From Candidatus Zixiibacteriota bacterium (lineage in GTDB: Bacteria; Zixibacteria; MSB-5A5; SM1-73), in the NCBI GenBank assembly GCA_023127875.1, contig JAGMFA010000072.1, forward strand, positions 1-10,168: a stretch of DNA of 10,168 nt, written 5' to 3'. This document shows, in pieces, positions 1 through 7,500 of this stretch. The position numbers and the translations under genes were made by a program. A model generated the notes under the pieces. The model saw nothing but the letters and a program-made list of their open reading frames with translations. It did no database searches and had not been told where the DNA came from. Position 1 is the stretch's first letter, and the number at the start of each line of letters is the position of its first letter.

Positions 1-320
1 ACCCTGAAGGGCATTTAGCCCTGCCGAAAAGGTTTTTCAACAGCCCCTTGAACCCCCACCCCAGCTTTATGGACAGAGGTGCCATCCTTAAGGAAAAGCC
101 CCTGTCCGAACGTGTGTAGCTTTATTGTAAGCCACTGGTTGGTCTATTGTTTCGGGGGACTATTGTTCCTTATGGATTCCATACGGATTATCCCGCCAAA
201 GCGAAGTCCTTCGCCTCCATTACTATCTTGACTTTTAAGGCTATCGTGCTTTTTTTGAATTTTAGAAGATGTGTAAATAATGAGTAAAGGAGAAACTCAG
301 AGTTAACTCTCAAGATAAAG
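1..320. other. Intergenic region with short palindromes
   Basis: No credible coding frame was seen here. Several small inverted repeats are visible. AGGGC/GCCCT occurs at 8-22 with a 5-nt loop. An imperfect stem at 71-79 pairs with 99-107 (8 of 9 pairs) and encloses the 10-bp palindrome at 85-94. A short GCGAA/TTCGC stem lies at 201-214. A TTGACT hexamer at 228-233 could be a -35 box for the downstream gene, but no good -10 box lies 16-18 nt after it, so no promoter is called. Confidence 0.6.
286..310 (+). promoter_or_regulatory. Distant Shine-Dalgarno followed by a 12-bp palindrome, leader of the DUF1848 gene
   Basis: AAAGGAG at 286-292 is the only good Shine-Dalgarno near the gene, but it ends 28 nt before the ATG at 321. 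A perfect 12-bp palindrome (AGAGTTAACTCT, 299-310) fills most of the gap and can fold as a 4-bp stem with a 4-nt loop. In this frame there is no other ATG, GTG or TTG between the stop at 285 and 321, so the start at 321 is retained. The hairpin could shorten the effective spacing; that is inference. Confidence 0.35.
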
Positions 321-1145
321 ATGGACAGAACACGTCATTACAAGAAGGTTATCTCTGCCAGTCGCCGGGTGGACTTAGTTACCTTCTACCCGGATTTCAT
401 GGTCAAGAGATTGGAAGAGATCGGAGAAGAAAACATACACACGTTAGTCATCTGGACAAAAAATCCTCAAAATATGCTCACTCATCTTAAATTGAGCAGA
501 TTTTTGAAGAAGTTGGATCAGATTTACGTTCTCCTCACTGTGACTGGATTAGGGGGGACAGCTTTGGAGCCACAGGCGCCAACAAAAGACCGGGTTTTCC
601 AACAGCTTCCCAAAATCATCGATTTTCTGGGTTCTTCCCGAAGATTGGCTATTCGTTATGATCCGTTAATAGATGTGATCTATCAGGACAAAATCCGCAT
701 CTCCAATATTGATATAAATCTATTCGGGGAAATACTCACTCAGGCGCACCTTTTGGGGATAAAAAGAGTTATCGTCTCTTATGTGACTCTTTACCAAAAG
801 GTGGAAAGAAGACTCAAGCAAAATAGCTTTAGAATTGTGCATCATCAGATAGAAGAAATCGTTGATTTCATCAAAAACAAGATGATCCCCCGAACAGAAA
901 AGTTAGGGATGGAGCTTTCCACCTGCGTGCTTCCAGATTTAACCTTCAAAGGTTGCATTGACGGGGCGACTTTGAGTGAGCTTCATCCTTTGAAGGAATC
1001 ATGCTCGAAAGCCAAGGACAAAAGCCAAAGAGAAAACTGTCACTGCACCAAATCCGTCGATATCGGAAAGTGGTTTGCCTGTTATCACAACTGCCTTTAT
1101 TGCTACGGAAATCCGACGCCAAGACAGGCAGACAAGCTCTCTTGA
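321..1145 (+). CDS. DUF1848 family protein with C-terminal radical-SAM-like cysteine motif
   Basis: The 274-aa product matches the layout I know for DUF1848 proteins. It has an N-terminal ISASRR motif (residues 11-16) followed by a TFYPDF stretch, and a core strand with VIWTKNP (43-49). An R-x-DPL motif lies at 112-116 and a VSYVTLY strand at 152-158. The C-terminus is rich in cysteine: C202, C212, C228, C240, C242, and then the cluster C254-x3-C258-x2-C261. That CX3CX2C spacing is the one used by radical SAM enzymes to hold a [4Fe-4S] cluster, here at the extreme C-terminus and followed by YGN. The biochemical activity of the family is unknown to me. The protein is probably cytoplasmic, since no signal peptide or membrane segment is visible. 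The length is close to the usual family size, so it looks intact. It stands alone on the + strand. Family call is confident; Fe-S binding is inferred. Confidence 0.85.
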   Translation: MDRTRHYKKVISASRRVDLVTFYPDFMVKRLEEIGEENIHTLVIWTKNPQNMLTHLKLSRFLKKLDQIYVLLTVTGLGGTALEPQAPTKDRVFQQLPKIIDFLGSSRRLAIRYDPLIDVIYQDKIRISNIDINLFGEILTQAHLLGIKRVIVSYVTLYQKVERRLKQNSFRIVHHQIEEIVDFIKNKMIPRTEKLGMELSTCVLPDLTFKGCIDGATLSELHPLKESCSKAKDKSQRENCHCTKSVDIGKWFACYHNCLYCYGNPTPRQADKLS

Positions 1146-1165
1146 TGCATCGCATTAGATAATGA

Positions 1166-1198
1166 GTCGGATAGTCCCCATTTGGGGACATATCCGAC
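1166..1198 (+). repeat. Strong hairpin 20 nt after the DUF1848 stop
   Basis: GTCGGATA plus GTCCCC at 1166-1179 pairs with GGGGAC (1184-1189) and TATCCGAC (1191-1198). This gives 14 base pairs with a 4-nt loop and a single bulged A at 1190. No T-run follows directly, so it is not a standard intrinsic terminator. It could stabilise the 3' end of the mRNA or be a palindromic intergenic element. Confidence 0.6.
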
Positions 1199-1681
1199 CT
1201 ACACTCGACTTTTCGGTGATCGACGGGGAAACTCATATAGAAACTTGATGACCAAGACTTTTTTTCGTTTGGTGAAACTTTCCAGCGTCGAACACCCACC
1301 TTCAAGATTCGATACCAACATCGCCAACGTCAAACGAGATTCAAAAGATTAATTAACACATATCAGTGAACAAATTCTCTAAAGGGTGAGGCAAACAATT
1401 TTTGGGAGCTTGCTTTAAAGCCGTAGCTGTCTGCGTTGAATGTAATATGGTGTTGTTTAATAAATTACAAAAACGAACCGATAAAAGTCTTGCTCTTCCC
1501 GGCGCAGAAAATTGCGGTAAATCATTTCTGTCTCTTTTCTCTGTTTTGAGCGTAGACAGGAACTTTAATAATTTCAACAAGTTAGCACAGTCCCCAAAGG
1601 TGAAGTTTGTTTTTTGTGTGTTGGCATGAATTTTGAGGAATAAAGAGATGTCATTCCCTTTCTTTACTTCTAAACTCCCCT

Positions 1682-1727
1682 AAGCTTTGTCCGCTTTCTT
1701 GAGGGCGGGCGGACAAAGCTTCTTTTT
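1682..1727 (+). terminator. Rho-independent terminator (+ strand)
   Basis: AAGCTTTGTCCGC (1682-1694) pairs perfectly with GCGGACAAAGCTT (1709-1721) over 13 bp around a 14-nt loop. It is followed by CTTTTTATAATTT, which gives the U-tract on the + strand. The opposite strand has no T-run after the stem, so it does not serve the convergent TPR gene. The nearest + strand gene ends about 540 nt upstream, so the transcript it ends is unclear. Confidence 0.75.
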
Positions 1728-1880
1728 ATAATTTATCTCTTTCCTTATCAGAGATCAATATTCTCATTCATAATATACAGAGGTGAGGTTGACAAAGCTC
1801 ACAACACAGCCATATCAGTGGTCATAGAATCTGGCGGGCAAGGGTACTTACTCTCCGGGATCAAGAAAACAACCAGCGCT

Positions 1881-2894
1881 TTATTTCTTCTTCTTCACCT
1901 TTTTTAACGTCTTTTTGAATTCTTTGCTTTTGGGGTCAAGACGCACTGCTTCCTCCAGTTCAGCAATGGCTAAATCTCTTTTTCCTTGGAGGTCATAAAC
2001 CATGCCCAGCCTCCAATGAGCCGCCGCCCAACTCGGAGTATTCCTTTTAGGCTCAACCTGAAGATATTGTTTAAAGCACCTCTCCGCTTTGTCCAGGCTG
2101 TCTTCGGCAAGAACGTAGCCTCGTCCCACCTGATATAAGGCAACCATTTCATCGGGATATTGTCGGAAGAGCTTTTCAAAAACCTCTGCCGCCTGGTAAT
2201 ACTTTTTTTGATCCTGCAGGAAGATGCCCCATAGGTATGTGGCAGTATGATCCGAGGTGGTGTCCAATCGAACAGCTTGTTTGAGATAATTTTCCACTTT
2301 AACCGTATCTTTCTCTCTCCGCCAGTAAAAAGACCAGGCTATGGCACCGAAAAGAGAATCTATCTCCTGGATAATCTCTATATGCTTTTTTGCTTTGCCT
2401 TTATCTCCACCGGCAATTCCCGGAGCCATCAGCAGATATTGCGCCAAAGCAAGACGGGCTTCCACATTAGTGGAATCCACAGAAACCGCCTTCTCCCATT
2501 CTTTTTTTGCCCTTCTCGCCCGGAAAATAGCCTTCAACTTGCTGCCCTTCTGTGCCTGAGTTACGTGAGCTTGACCCAACCAGAGATGGTATTCTGAGAC
2601 GGAGTCATTCAGCTTGACCGCCTTCTTTCCATATTTGATGGATTTGTCATGATCGTTTAGGATCAAAAAGGTTTTGCACAAAAAGAAATTTGCCTCCGCA
2701 TTTTCAGGTTCTTTTTCCACCACCTTTAATAGAACGTCTTTTGCCTGTTCAAATTCTTCCTGATCAAAAAGTCTCTTGCCCTCCTCCAAAGCCAAGTTCT
2801 CTGCATGGATGGTTCCTACAAAAAGCGAACCAACAGTTATGGCTAAAATGAGCGCTAACTTTTTGAATCTGTTATAAAAAGTATGCATCGGCAT
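1881..2894 (-). CDS. Secreted TPR-repeat protein
   Basis: The 337-aa product begins with a type I signal peptide: lysines at 11-12, a hydrophobic stretch at about 13-28, and a likely cut after A31 (IHA/EN). The mature part is a chain of tetratricopeptide repeats. Clear units lie at about 34-65, 66-98, 214-249, 250-285 and 287-323, with more diverged helices between 100 and 210. The last unit carries the classic A-x-x-x-L-E-x-A-V-R-L-D-P ending. The tail is lysine-rich (KKVKKKK). TPR arrays bind proteins, so a periplasmic scaffold or complex-assembly role is likely; no catalytic domain is visible. The first ATG is preferred over the one two codons later because AAAAGGAG lies 6 nt before it. 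It lies 70 bp downstream of the aminotransferase gene on the same strand with no terminator between, so co-transcription is possible. The partner is unknown. Confidence 0.85.
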   Translation of the reverse strand: MPMHTFYNRFKKLALILAITVGSLFVGTIHAENLALEEGKRLFDQEEFEQAKDVLLKVVEKEPENAEANFFLCKTFLILNDHDKSIKYGKKAVKLNDSVSEYHLWLGQAHVTQAQKGSKLKAIFRARRAKKEWEKAVSVDSTNVEARLALAQYLLMAPGIAGGDKGKAKKHIEIIQEIDSLFGAIAWSFYWRREKDTVKVENYLKQAVRLDTTSDHTATYLWGIFLQDQKKYYQAAEVFEKLFRQYPDEMVALYQVGRGYVLAEDSLDKAERCFKQYLQVEPKRNTPSWAAAHWRLGMVYDLQGKRDLAIAELEEAVRLDPKSKEFKKTLKKVKKKK

Positions 2895-2900
2895 ATGTTT

Positions 2901-2908
2901 CTCCTTTT
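2901..2908 (-). promoter_or_regulatory. Shine-Dalgarno of the TPR gene
   Basis: Read on the minus strand, AAAAGGAG lies 6 nt before the ATG at 2894. This fixes the first of two close ATG codons (MPMH) as the start. Confidence 0.7.
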
Positions 2909-2964
2909 AAAATTTGCACAAATATATTTACGGAGAGAATAATTTGTTTGTTCCCGGAATGATT

Positions 2965-4104
2965 CTAATCTAAAATTTCAATCAGTCTTTTCATCTCTTC
3001 TGAGGTATTATAAAAATGTGGTGCCACCCTTATGCTTCCTTCCCGGTAGCTGACTATTATGTTGTTCTTGCGCAACTGTTGGTATAAGTATTTTGTGTTT
3101 TTCCCGGAAAAGGAGAGAATGGAGGAGCGGTGGTTAGTGTCAAGAGAGCTTTTTATCTGATAATTCTTCTTCAAATGATCTATTAACAAATCCAGCAAAG
3201 CTAAGTTGTGCTTTTCGATATTCTTTATCCCCACCTCCGAAAGCAATTTCAACGAAGAGTGCATTGTCCAGATCAGTGAATAAGGATATGTTCCTATCTC
3301 AAATTTCCTAACTGACGGGAAAGGCGGAAGATCAAATTTAAAAAGATCAGAAAAATTCAGTTTCCAATCTACGCCCATCCAGCCAAAAAAGGAGGGCTTT
3401 ATCTTCCTTTTAGCCTGGGAGGAGAGATAAAAAAATCCCGTCCCCAAAGAAGAGAGAAGCCATTTCTGACCTCCACATGCCAAAAGGTCGATCTTGCATT
3501 CTTTGACATCCACATTTAGGCAACCTATCCCCTGAATCCCATCCACCACAAAGAAGATATCCTTCTCCTCACAGATTTCTCCGATGGTCTTCAAATCGTT
3601 TTTGAATCCATTGAAGAACTGCACATAGCTTAAGGATAAGACTTTAGTTTTTGTGTCAATAGCTTTGACGAAGTTATCCATGTCGAAACATCTATTTCTA
3701 TTCGGGACAAATTCTATAATTACCCCCTTTTGTTTTAGATTAGTCCAGGGGTATGTATTGCCAGGGAACTCCACATCGGAAAGAAGAATTTTGTCCCCGG
3801 GCTTCAAACCCAAGCCCCAGGCGGCGACATTCAATCCGTAGGAGGTATTGGAGGCAAAGGCGATCTCTTCAGGATTTGCCCTTATCATGTCTGCTATCAA
3901 AACCCTAATTTCATCCAGTTTCCTGAAAGCTACCTTATCCATATTTTCTATCTTTTCCAGTCGTAAGCATTTGTAATATTCCTCGGTGGCATTCCAGCTT
4001 CTTTGGGGAAGCGGTCCAAAGCTGGCATGATTGAGGAAGATGACACGCTCGGTGAAAGGAAATTCACTTCGGTATTTGGATGAATTAATCTTAGTTGGTT
4101 TCAT
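2965..4104 (-). CDS. Class V PLP-dependent aminotransferase (NifS/isopenicillin-N-epimerase-like)
   Basis: The 379-aa protein has the full fold type I class V pattern. FLNHASFGPLP (23-33) forms the N-terminal motif, and ASNTSYGLN (84-92) is the phosphate-binding region. VVDGIQG (186-192) has D188 for the pyridine nitrogen and Q191 for the PLP oxygen. GGQKW (211-215) carries the Schiff-base lysine K214. SIRVAPHFYNT (357-367) contains the likely carboxylate-binding R359. The mobile cysteine loop that cysteine desulfurases carry just before this last motif is absent: the segment reads VSYREGSIRV with no Cys. Sulfur transfer for Fe-S assembly is therefore unlikely, and the substrate could be an amino acid in an epimerase, lyase or transaminase reaction. 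The enzyme is cytoplasmic. The start is the first ATG; the Shine-Dalgarno is weak. A palindromic element begins about 30 bp upstream. Family is certain, reaction is open. Confidence 0.88.
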   Translation of the reverse strand: MKPTKINSSKYRSEFPFTERVIFLNHASFGPLPQRSWNATEEYYKCLRLEKIENMDKVAFRKLDEIRVLIADMIRANPEEIAFASNTSYGLNVAAWGLGLKPGDKILLSDVEFPGNTYPWTNLKQKGVIIEFVPNRNRCFDMDNFVKAIDTKTKVLSLSYVQFFNGFKNDLKTIGEICEEKDIFFVVDGIQGIGCLNVDVKECKIDLLACGGQKWLLSSLGTGFFYLSSQAKRKIKPSFFGWMGVDWKLNFSDLFKFDLPPFPSVRKFEIGTYPYSLIWTMHSSLKLLSEVGIKNIEKHNLALLDLLIDHLKKNYQIKSSLDTNHRSSILSFSGKNTKYLYQQLRKNNIIVSYREGSIRVAPHFYNTSEEMKRLIEILD

Positions 4105-4134
4105 AGTGTGCTTATTTTTCTTTCATTTCAGTTA

Positions 4135-4255
4135 ACCTCACCTCCTATCTCCCCTTCAGGGTGTCCTTCGATCCCGAAGATCTCAGGATCGAGGGAAATC
4201 CCTTCAGGGTGAACCCCTCTCCATGAAATGGAGAAGGGAACAAAGGAGGTGAGGT
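4135..4255. repeat. Palindromic intergenic element (nested hairpins with 12-bp terminal inverted repeats)
   Basis: ACCTCACCTCCT (4135-4146) and its exact reverse complement (4244-4255) cap a 121-bp block. Inside are two hairpins. A 7-bp stem pairs 4168-4174 with 4186-4192. A 7-bp stem (4218-4224 with 4228-4234, loop GAA) is extended by three G-C pairs beyond one mismatch. The string CCTTCAGGGTG occurs twice (from 4154 and from 4201). This architecture suits a REP/MITE-like non-coding element that would fold into a branched RNA or cruciform. No coding capacity is credible. It lies between the aminotransferase start and the tRNA-like sequence. Confidence 0.7.
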
Positions 4256-4278
4256 AAAACCTTCAGGCCATGAAAAAC

Positions 4279-4352
4279 TGAACCCAGAGGGGTTCGAATC
4301 CACAACCGTCTGCTCCATAGTCAGATGTTTTAACAAGTTGAGCTATTGAGCA
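4279..4352 (-). tRNA. Degenerate tRNA-like sequence (probable tRNA pseudogene, Arg-derived?)
   Basis: On the minus strand the 74 nt line up with a tRNA. TAGCTCAA starts the D arm, ATCTGACTATGGAGCAGA makes the anticodon arm, and GGATTCGAACC resembles the T arm. The structure has decayed. The 7-bp acceptor stem keeps only two Watson-Crick pairs and two wobbles. The D stem has two mismatches, the GG of the D loop is TG, and the anticodon stem has one mismatch. The T stem is also imperfect, and no CCA follows. The anticodon would read AUG, which bacteria do not normally use. The arm differs by a C-to-T change from the common Arg ACG arm (CTACGGA), so an arginine tRNA ancestor is my guess. A scan with a tRNA covariance model would settle whether it scores as functional. 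Confidence 0.5.
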
Positions 4353-4429
4353 AATTTTTATCTTTCTACGATAAAAAAGCTGAAAATATAAACAAAATTT
4401 CCTTTCATATCTTCCCCATCAAATTATAG

Positions 4430-4458
4430 TTGCCATCCGCAAGGAAGTTGTATATCTT
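4430..4458 (+). promoter_or_regulatory. Possible sigma70-type promoter of secA
   Basis: TTGCCA (4430-4435, 5 of 6 to consensus) and TATCTT (4453-4458, 4 of 6) are separated by exactly 17 nt, about 70 nt before the secA start. The -10 box is mediocre and the region is AT-rich, so chance is a real alternative. Confidence 0.35.
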
Positions 4459-4527
4459 TCATAAAGTGTCGGTCTGATACGTAGAAAATGATAAAAGGCG
4501 AAGAATTCATTGTAGGGAGTAAGGTAA

Positions 4528-7500
4528 ATGAGTCCCAATTTAGTTACCAAGATATTTGGCTCCAAGCATGACAGAGACGTAAAGAAGATCCAACCCATGG
4601 TGGAGCAGATCAACGGGTTCCACCAGCAATACGAAAGTCTCTCTGACGAGGAACTGAAGGGGAAGACTGAAGAATTCAAGCAAAGAATCAAACAGAGAAC
4701 TGGAGAGTTGGAAGGACAACTGGATGTGCTAAAAGAGGAATTCGCCGGCATGAAAACTCACGGGCTTTCCGAGGAGGAAAGAGCAGAGGTCAGGTCTCAA
4801 AGGGAAGCGCTCCTGCAACAGATGAAGGAAATCCAGAAGGAAATAAAGGAGATCGAACAAGAGACTTTGGATGAGATCCTGCCGGAGGCATATGCTGTGG
4901 TCAAAGAGACCTGCCGAAGGCTCTTGGGCAAGAAATGGGATGTGTGCGGCATCCAGATAGAGTGGGATATGGTGCCCTATGACGTTCAACTCATCGGCGC
5001 GGTGGTCCTGCATCAGGGCAAGATCACGGAGATGGCAACCGGCGAAGGGAAAACCCTGGCTGCCACCATGCCCCTTTATCTGAACGCTCTAACCGGTAAA
5101 GGGTGCCATCTGGTAACGGTAAACGATTATCTGGCTCGAAGGGATAGTGAATGGATGGGAGAGATCTATAAGTTCTTGGGTTTGACTGTGGGTTGTATCG
5201 AAAACGAGATGGATAACGAACAAAGGAAAGTTCAGTATAATTATGACATCACTTATGGTACCAACAATGAGTTCGGCTTTGACTATCTGAGAGACAACAT
5301 GGCTATCCGGGCTGAGGATCGGGTTCAGCGTGGTTACAACTATGCCATAGTGGATGAGGTGGATTCGGTCTTAATTGATGAAGCCCGCACTCCTCTTATC
5401 ATCTCCGGTCCAGTAAGCTCCAACGTCACCCAGAGCTATGCGGAAATGCGACCGTTAGTGGAGCAGTTGTTTCGCAAACAGGCCACCTTGGTGAATAAGC
5501 TGGTAGCTGAAGGGGAGGAGTTGTTGAAAGGAAAAAAGGAATATGAGGCGGGGATAAAGCTTTTGATCGCCCAGAGGGGTGCTCCCAAGAACAAAAGGTT
5601 GATGAAACTAAGTAAGGAGCCGGGGGTCAAAAAGTTGATCAGCCGGACAGAGTTGGATTTCATGCGAGACAAAAAACTGTATGAGTTAGATGACCTTTTG
5701 TATTTCTCCATCGATGAAAGGGAGAATAGCATCAATTTAAATGAGATGGGAAGATCGGTTCTTTCGCCGGAGGATCAGGCGCTTTTTGTCCTTCCGGACA
5801 TCACCGAGGGGATACACCAGATAGATTCAGACGATTCGCTCTCCTCTGAGGAGAAATTAAAAAGAAAAGAGAAATTATACAAGCTTCACGCGGAGCGCAG
5901 TGAAAAGAATCATTCCATAAGCCAGCTTTTGAAGGCATTTTCTCTGTTTGAAAAGGACGTGGAGTATGTGGTGCAGGATGGGAAGGTGATGATTGTGGAC
6001 GAGTTCACCGGCAGGCTTATGCCGGGAAGACGATACAGCGATGGACTGCATCAAGCCATAGAAGCCAAGGAGGGGGTTAAAGTAGAGGGGGAGACGCAAA
6101 CTTTCGCTACCATCACCCTGCAGAACTTTTTCAGGCTTTACCACAAGCTGGCTGGAATGACCGGAACCGCGGTGACGGAGGCATCAGAATTATGGGAGAT
6201 ATACAAGGTAGATGTGGTGGCCATCCCCACCAATGAACCGGTGAGAAGAATCGATTACGATGACATGGTCTACCGAACCAGAAGGGAAAAGTATAATGCC
6301 ATAATCGATGAGATCGTCCGTCGTCATGAAGCTGGCAGGCCGGTGTTGGTGGGGACCGTTTCTGTAGAGGCGTCGGAGACCCTCTCCCGCATGCTGAAAA
6401 GAAAAGGAATAAAACACTCGGTTCTGAATGCCAAATATCATCAGCAGGAGGCAGAGATCGTGTCCCGGGCAGGTCAGGCGGGAACGGTTACCATTGCCAC
6501 CAACATGGCCGGACGGGGAACGGACATCAAATTGGGTCCGGGGGTGGTCAGAAATCCTCATTGTAGGCTGGTGACCCCAAACCGGGAAGATGGCTGTCCC
6601 TATCTGGAGGAGTTAGATTGTAATGAGGATGTCCCATGTGGGCTTCGCATTATAGGAACAGAAAGGCATGAAGCTCGAAGAATCGACAGACAGCTCAGAG
6701 GAAGAAGTGGAAGGCAAGGCGATCCCGGTTCCTCCAAGTTTTTTCTCTCCTTGGAGGATGATCTGATGCGGCTTTTCGGTTCGGATAGGATCGCTTCTAT
6801 AATGGATAGGTTAGGCGTGCAGGATGGAGAGGTGATCAGACATTCCATGGTCACCAAGGCCATAGAGAGAGCACAAAAGAGGGTGGAGGCGCAAAACTTT
6901 TCCATCAGAAAACACCTTTTAGAATATGATGACGTGATGAACCAGCAAAGGGAGGTTATCTATGATCGCAGGCTGGCGGTCTTAGAGGGTGCGGAGCTAA
7001 GAGACGAAATTTTAGATATGATCAAGACCGTGGTGGAATCCAAGGTGGAAGCACACACCGATGCCAGCACCTATCCCGAGGCATGGGACTTAACCGGTTT
7101 AAAACAGGACCTTTTGAGAACCTTTCTGGTGGACGTCAAGTTCGACCAGAAGGATCTCAACGAACTGAAACAACAGGATTTGAAAGATAATCTTTATAAG
7201 ATGGCTCTTCAGATCTATGACCATAAGGAGAAGATGCTGGGTGAGGAGCTGATGCGGCAGTTGGAAAGATATGCCATGCTCCGCACCATAGATGAGAAAT
7301 GGAAGGAACATCTTTATGACATAGATCAAGTTAAAACCGGCATCGGTCTCAGGGCTTACGGGCAGAGAGACCCTTTGATTGAATACAAAAAGGAGGCATT
7401 TGCTCTGTTCACCGAAATGCTTGAGAGAATTGACCAGGAGACTTTAGAGCTTATCTTCAAACTTCAGGTGGAAGAGAAAGAAAGACCCAGGAGAAGGGAG

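Larger units (their letters stand above)
1146..1880. other. Long intergenic region, no convincing gene
   Basis: About 735 bp separate the converging DUF1848 and TPR genes. The region holds a strong hairpin (1166-1198) and a + strand intrinsic terminator (1682-1727). A 75-codon frame at 1402-1629 (+) starts with TTG, has no Shine-Dalgarno and resembles no family I know. Its complementary minus frame is equally unconvincing. The terminator hints that some + strand transcript ends here, possibly an RNA or a very small gene, but I cannot define it. Confidence 0.55.

Noticed and set aside
946..1305. 119-aa minus-strand frame
   Set aside because: It lies largely opposite the conserved cysteine-rich end of the DUF1848 gene and has no recognisable domain.
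1402..1629. 75-aa open frame on the + strand ahead of a terminator
   Set aside because: It starts with TTG, no Shine-Dalgarno is near it or the internal ATG at 1447, and the product matches no family I know. It is mentioned only as a weak option for the orphan terminator.
2965..4104. Cysteine desulfurase (NifS/SufS) as a specific label
   Set aside because: The mobile loop before the last motif has no cysteine, so only the broader class V family is supported.
4145..4336. 63-aa minus-strand frame
   Set aside because: It runs through the tRNA-like sequence and the palindromic element, whose structures explain the bases better than a protein.
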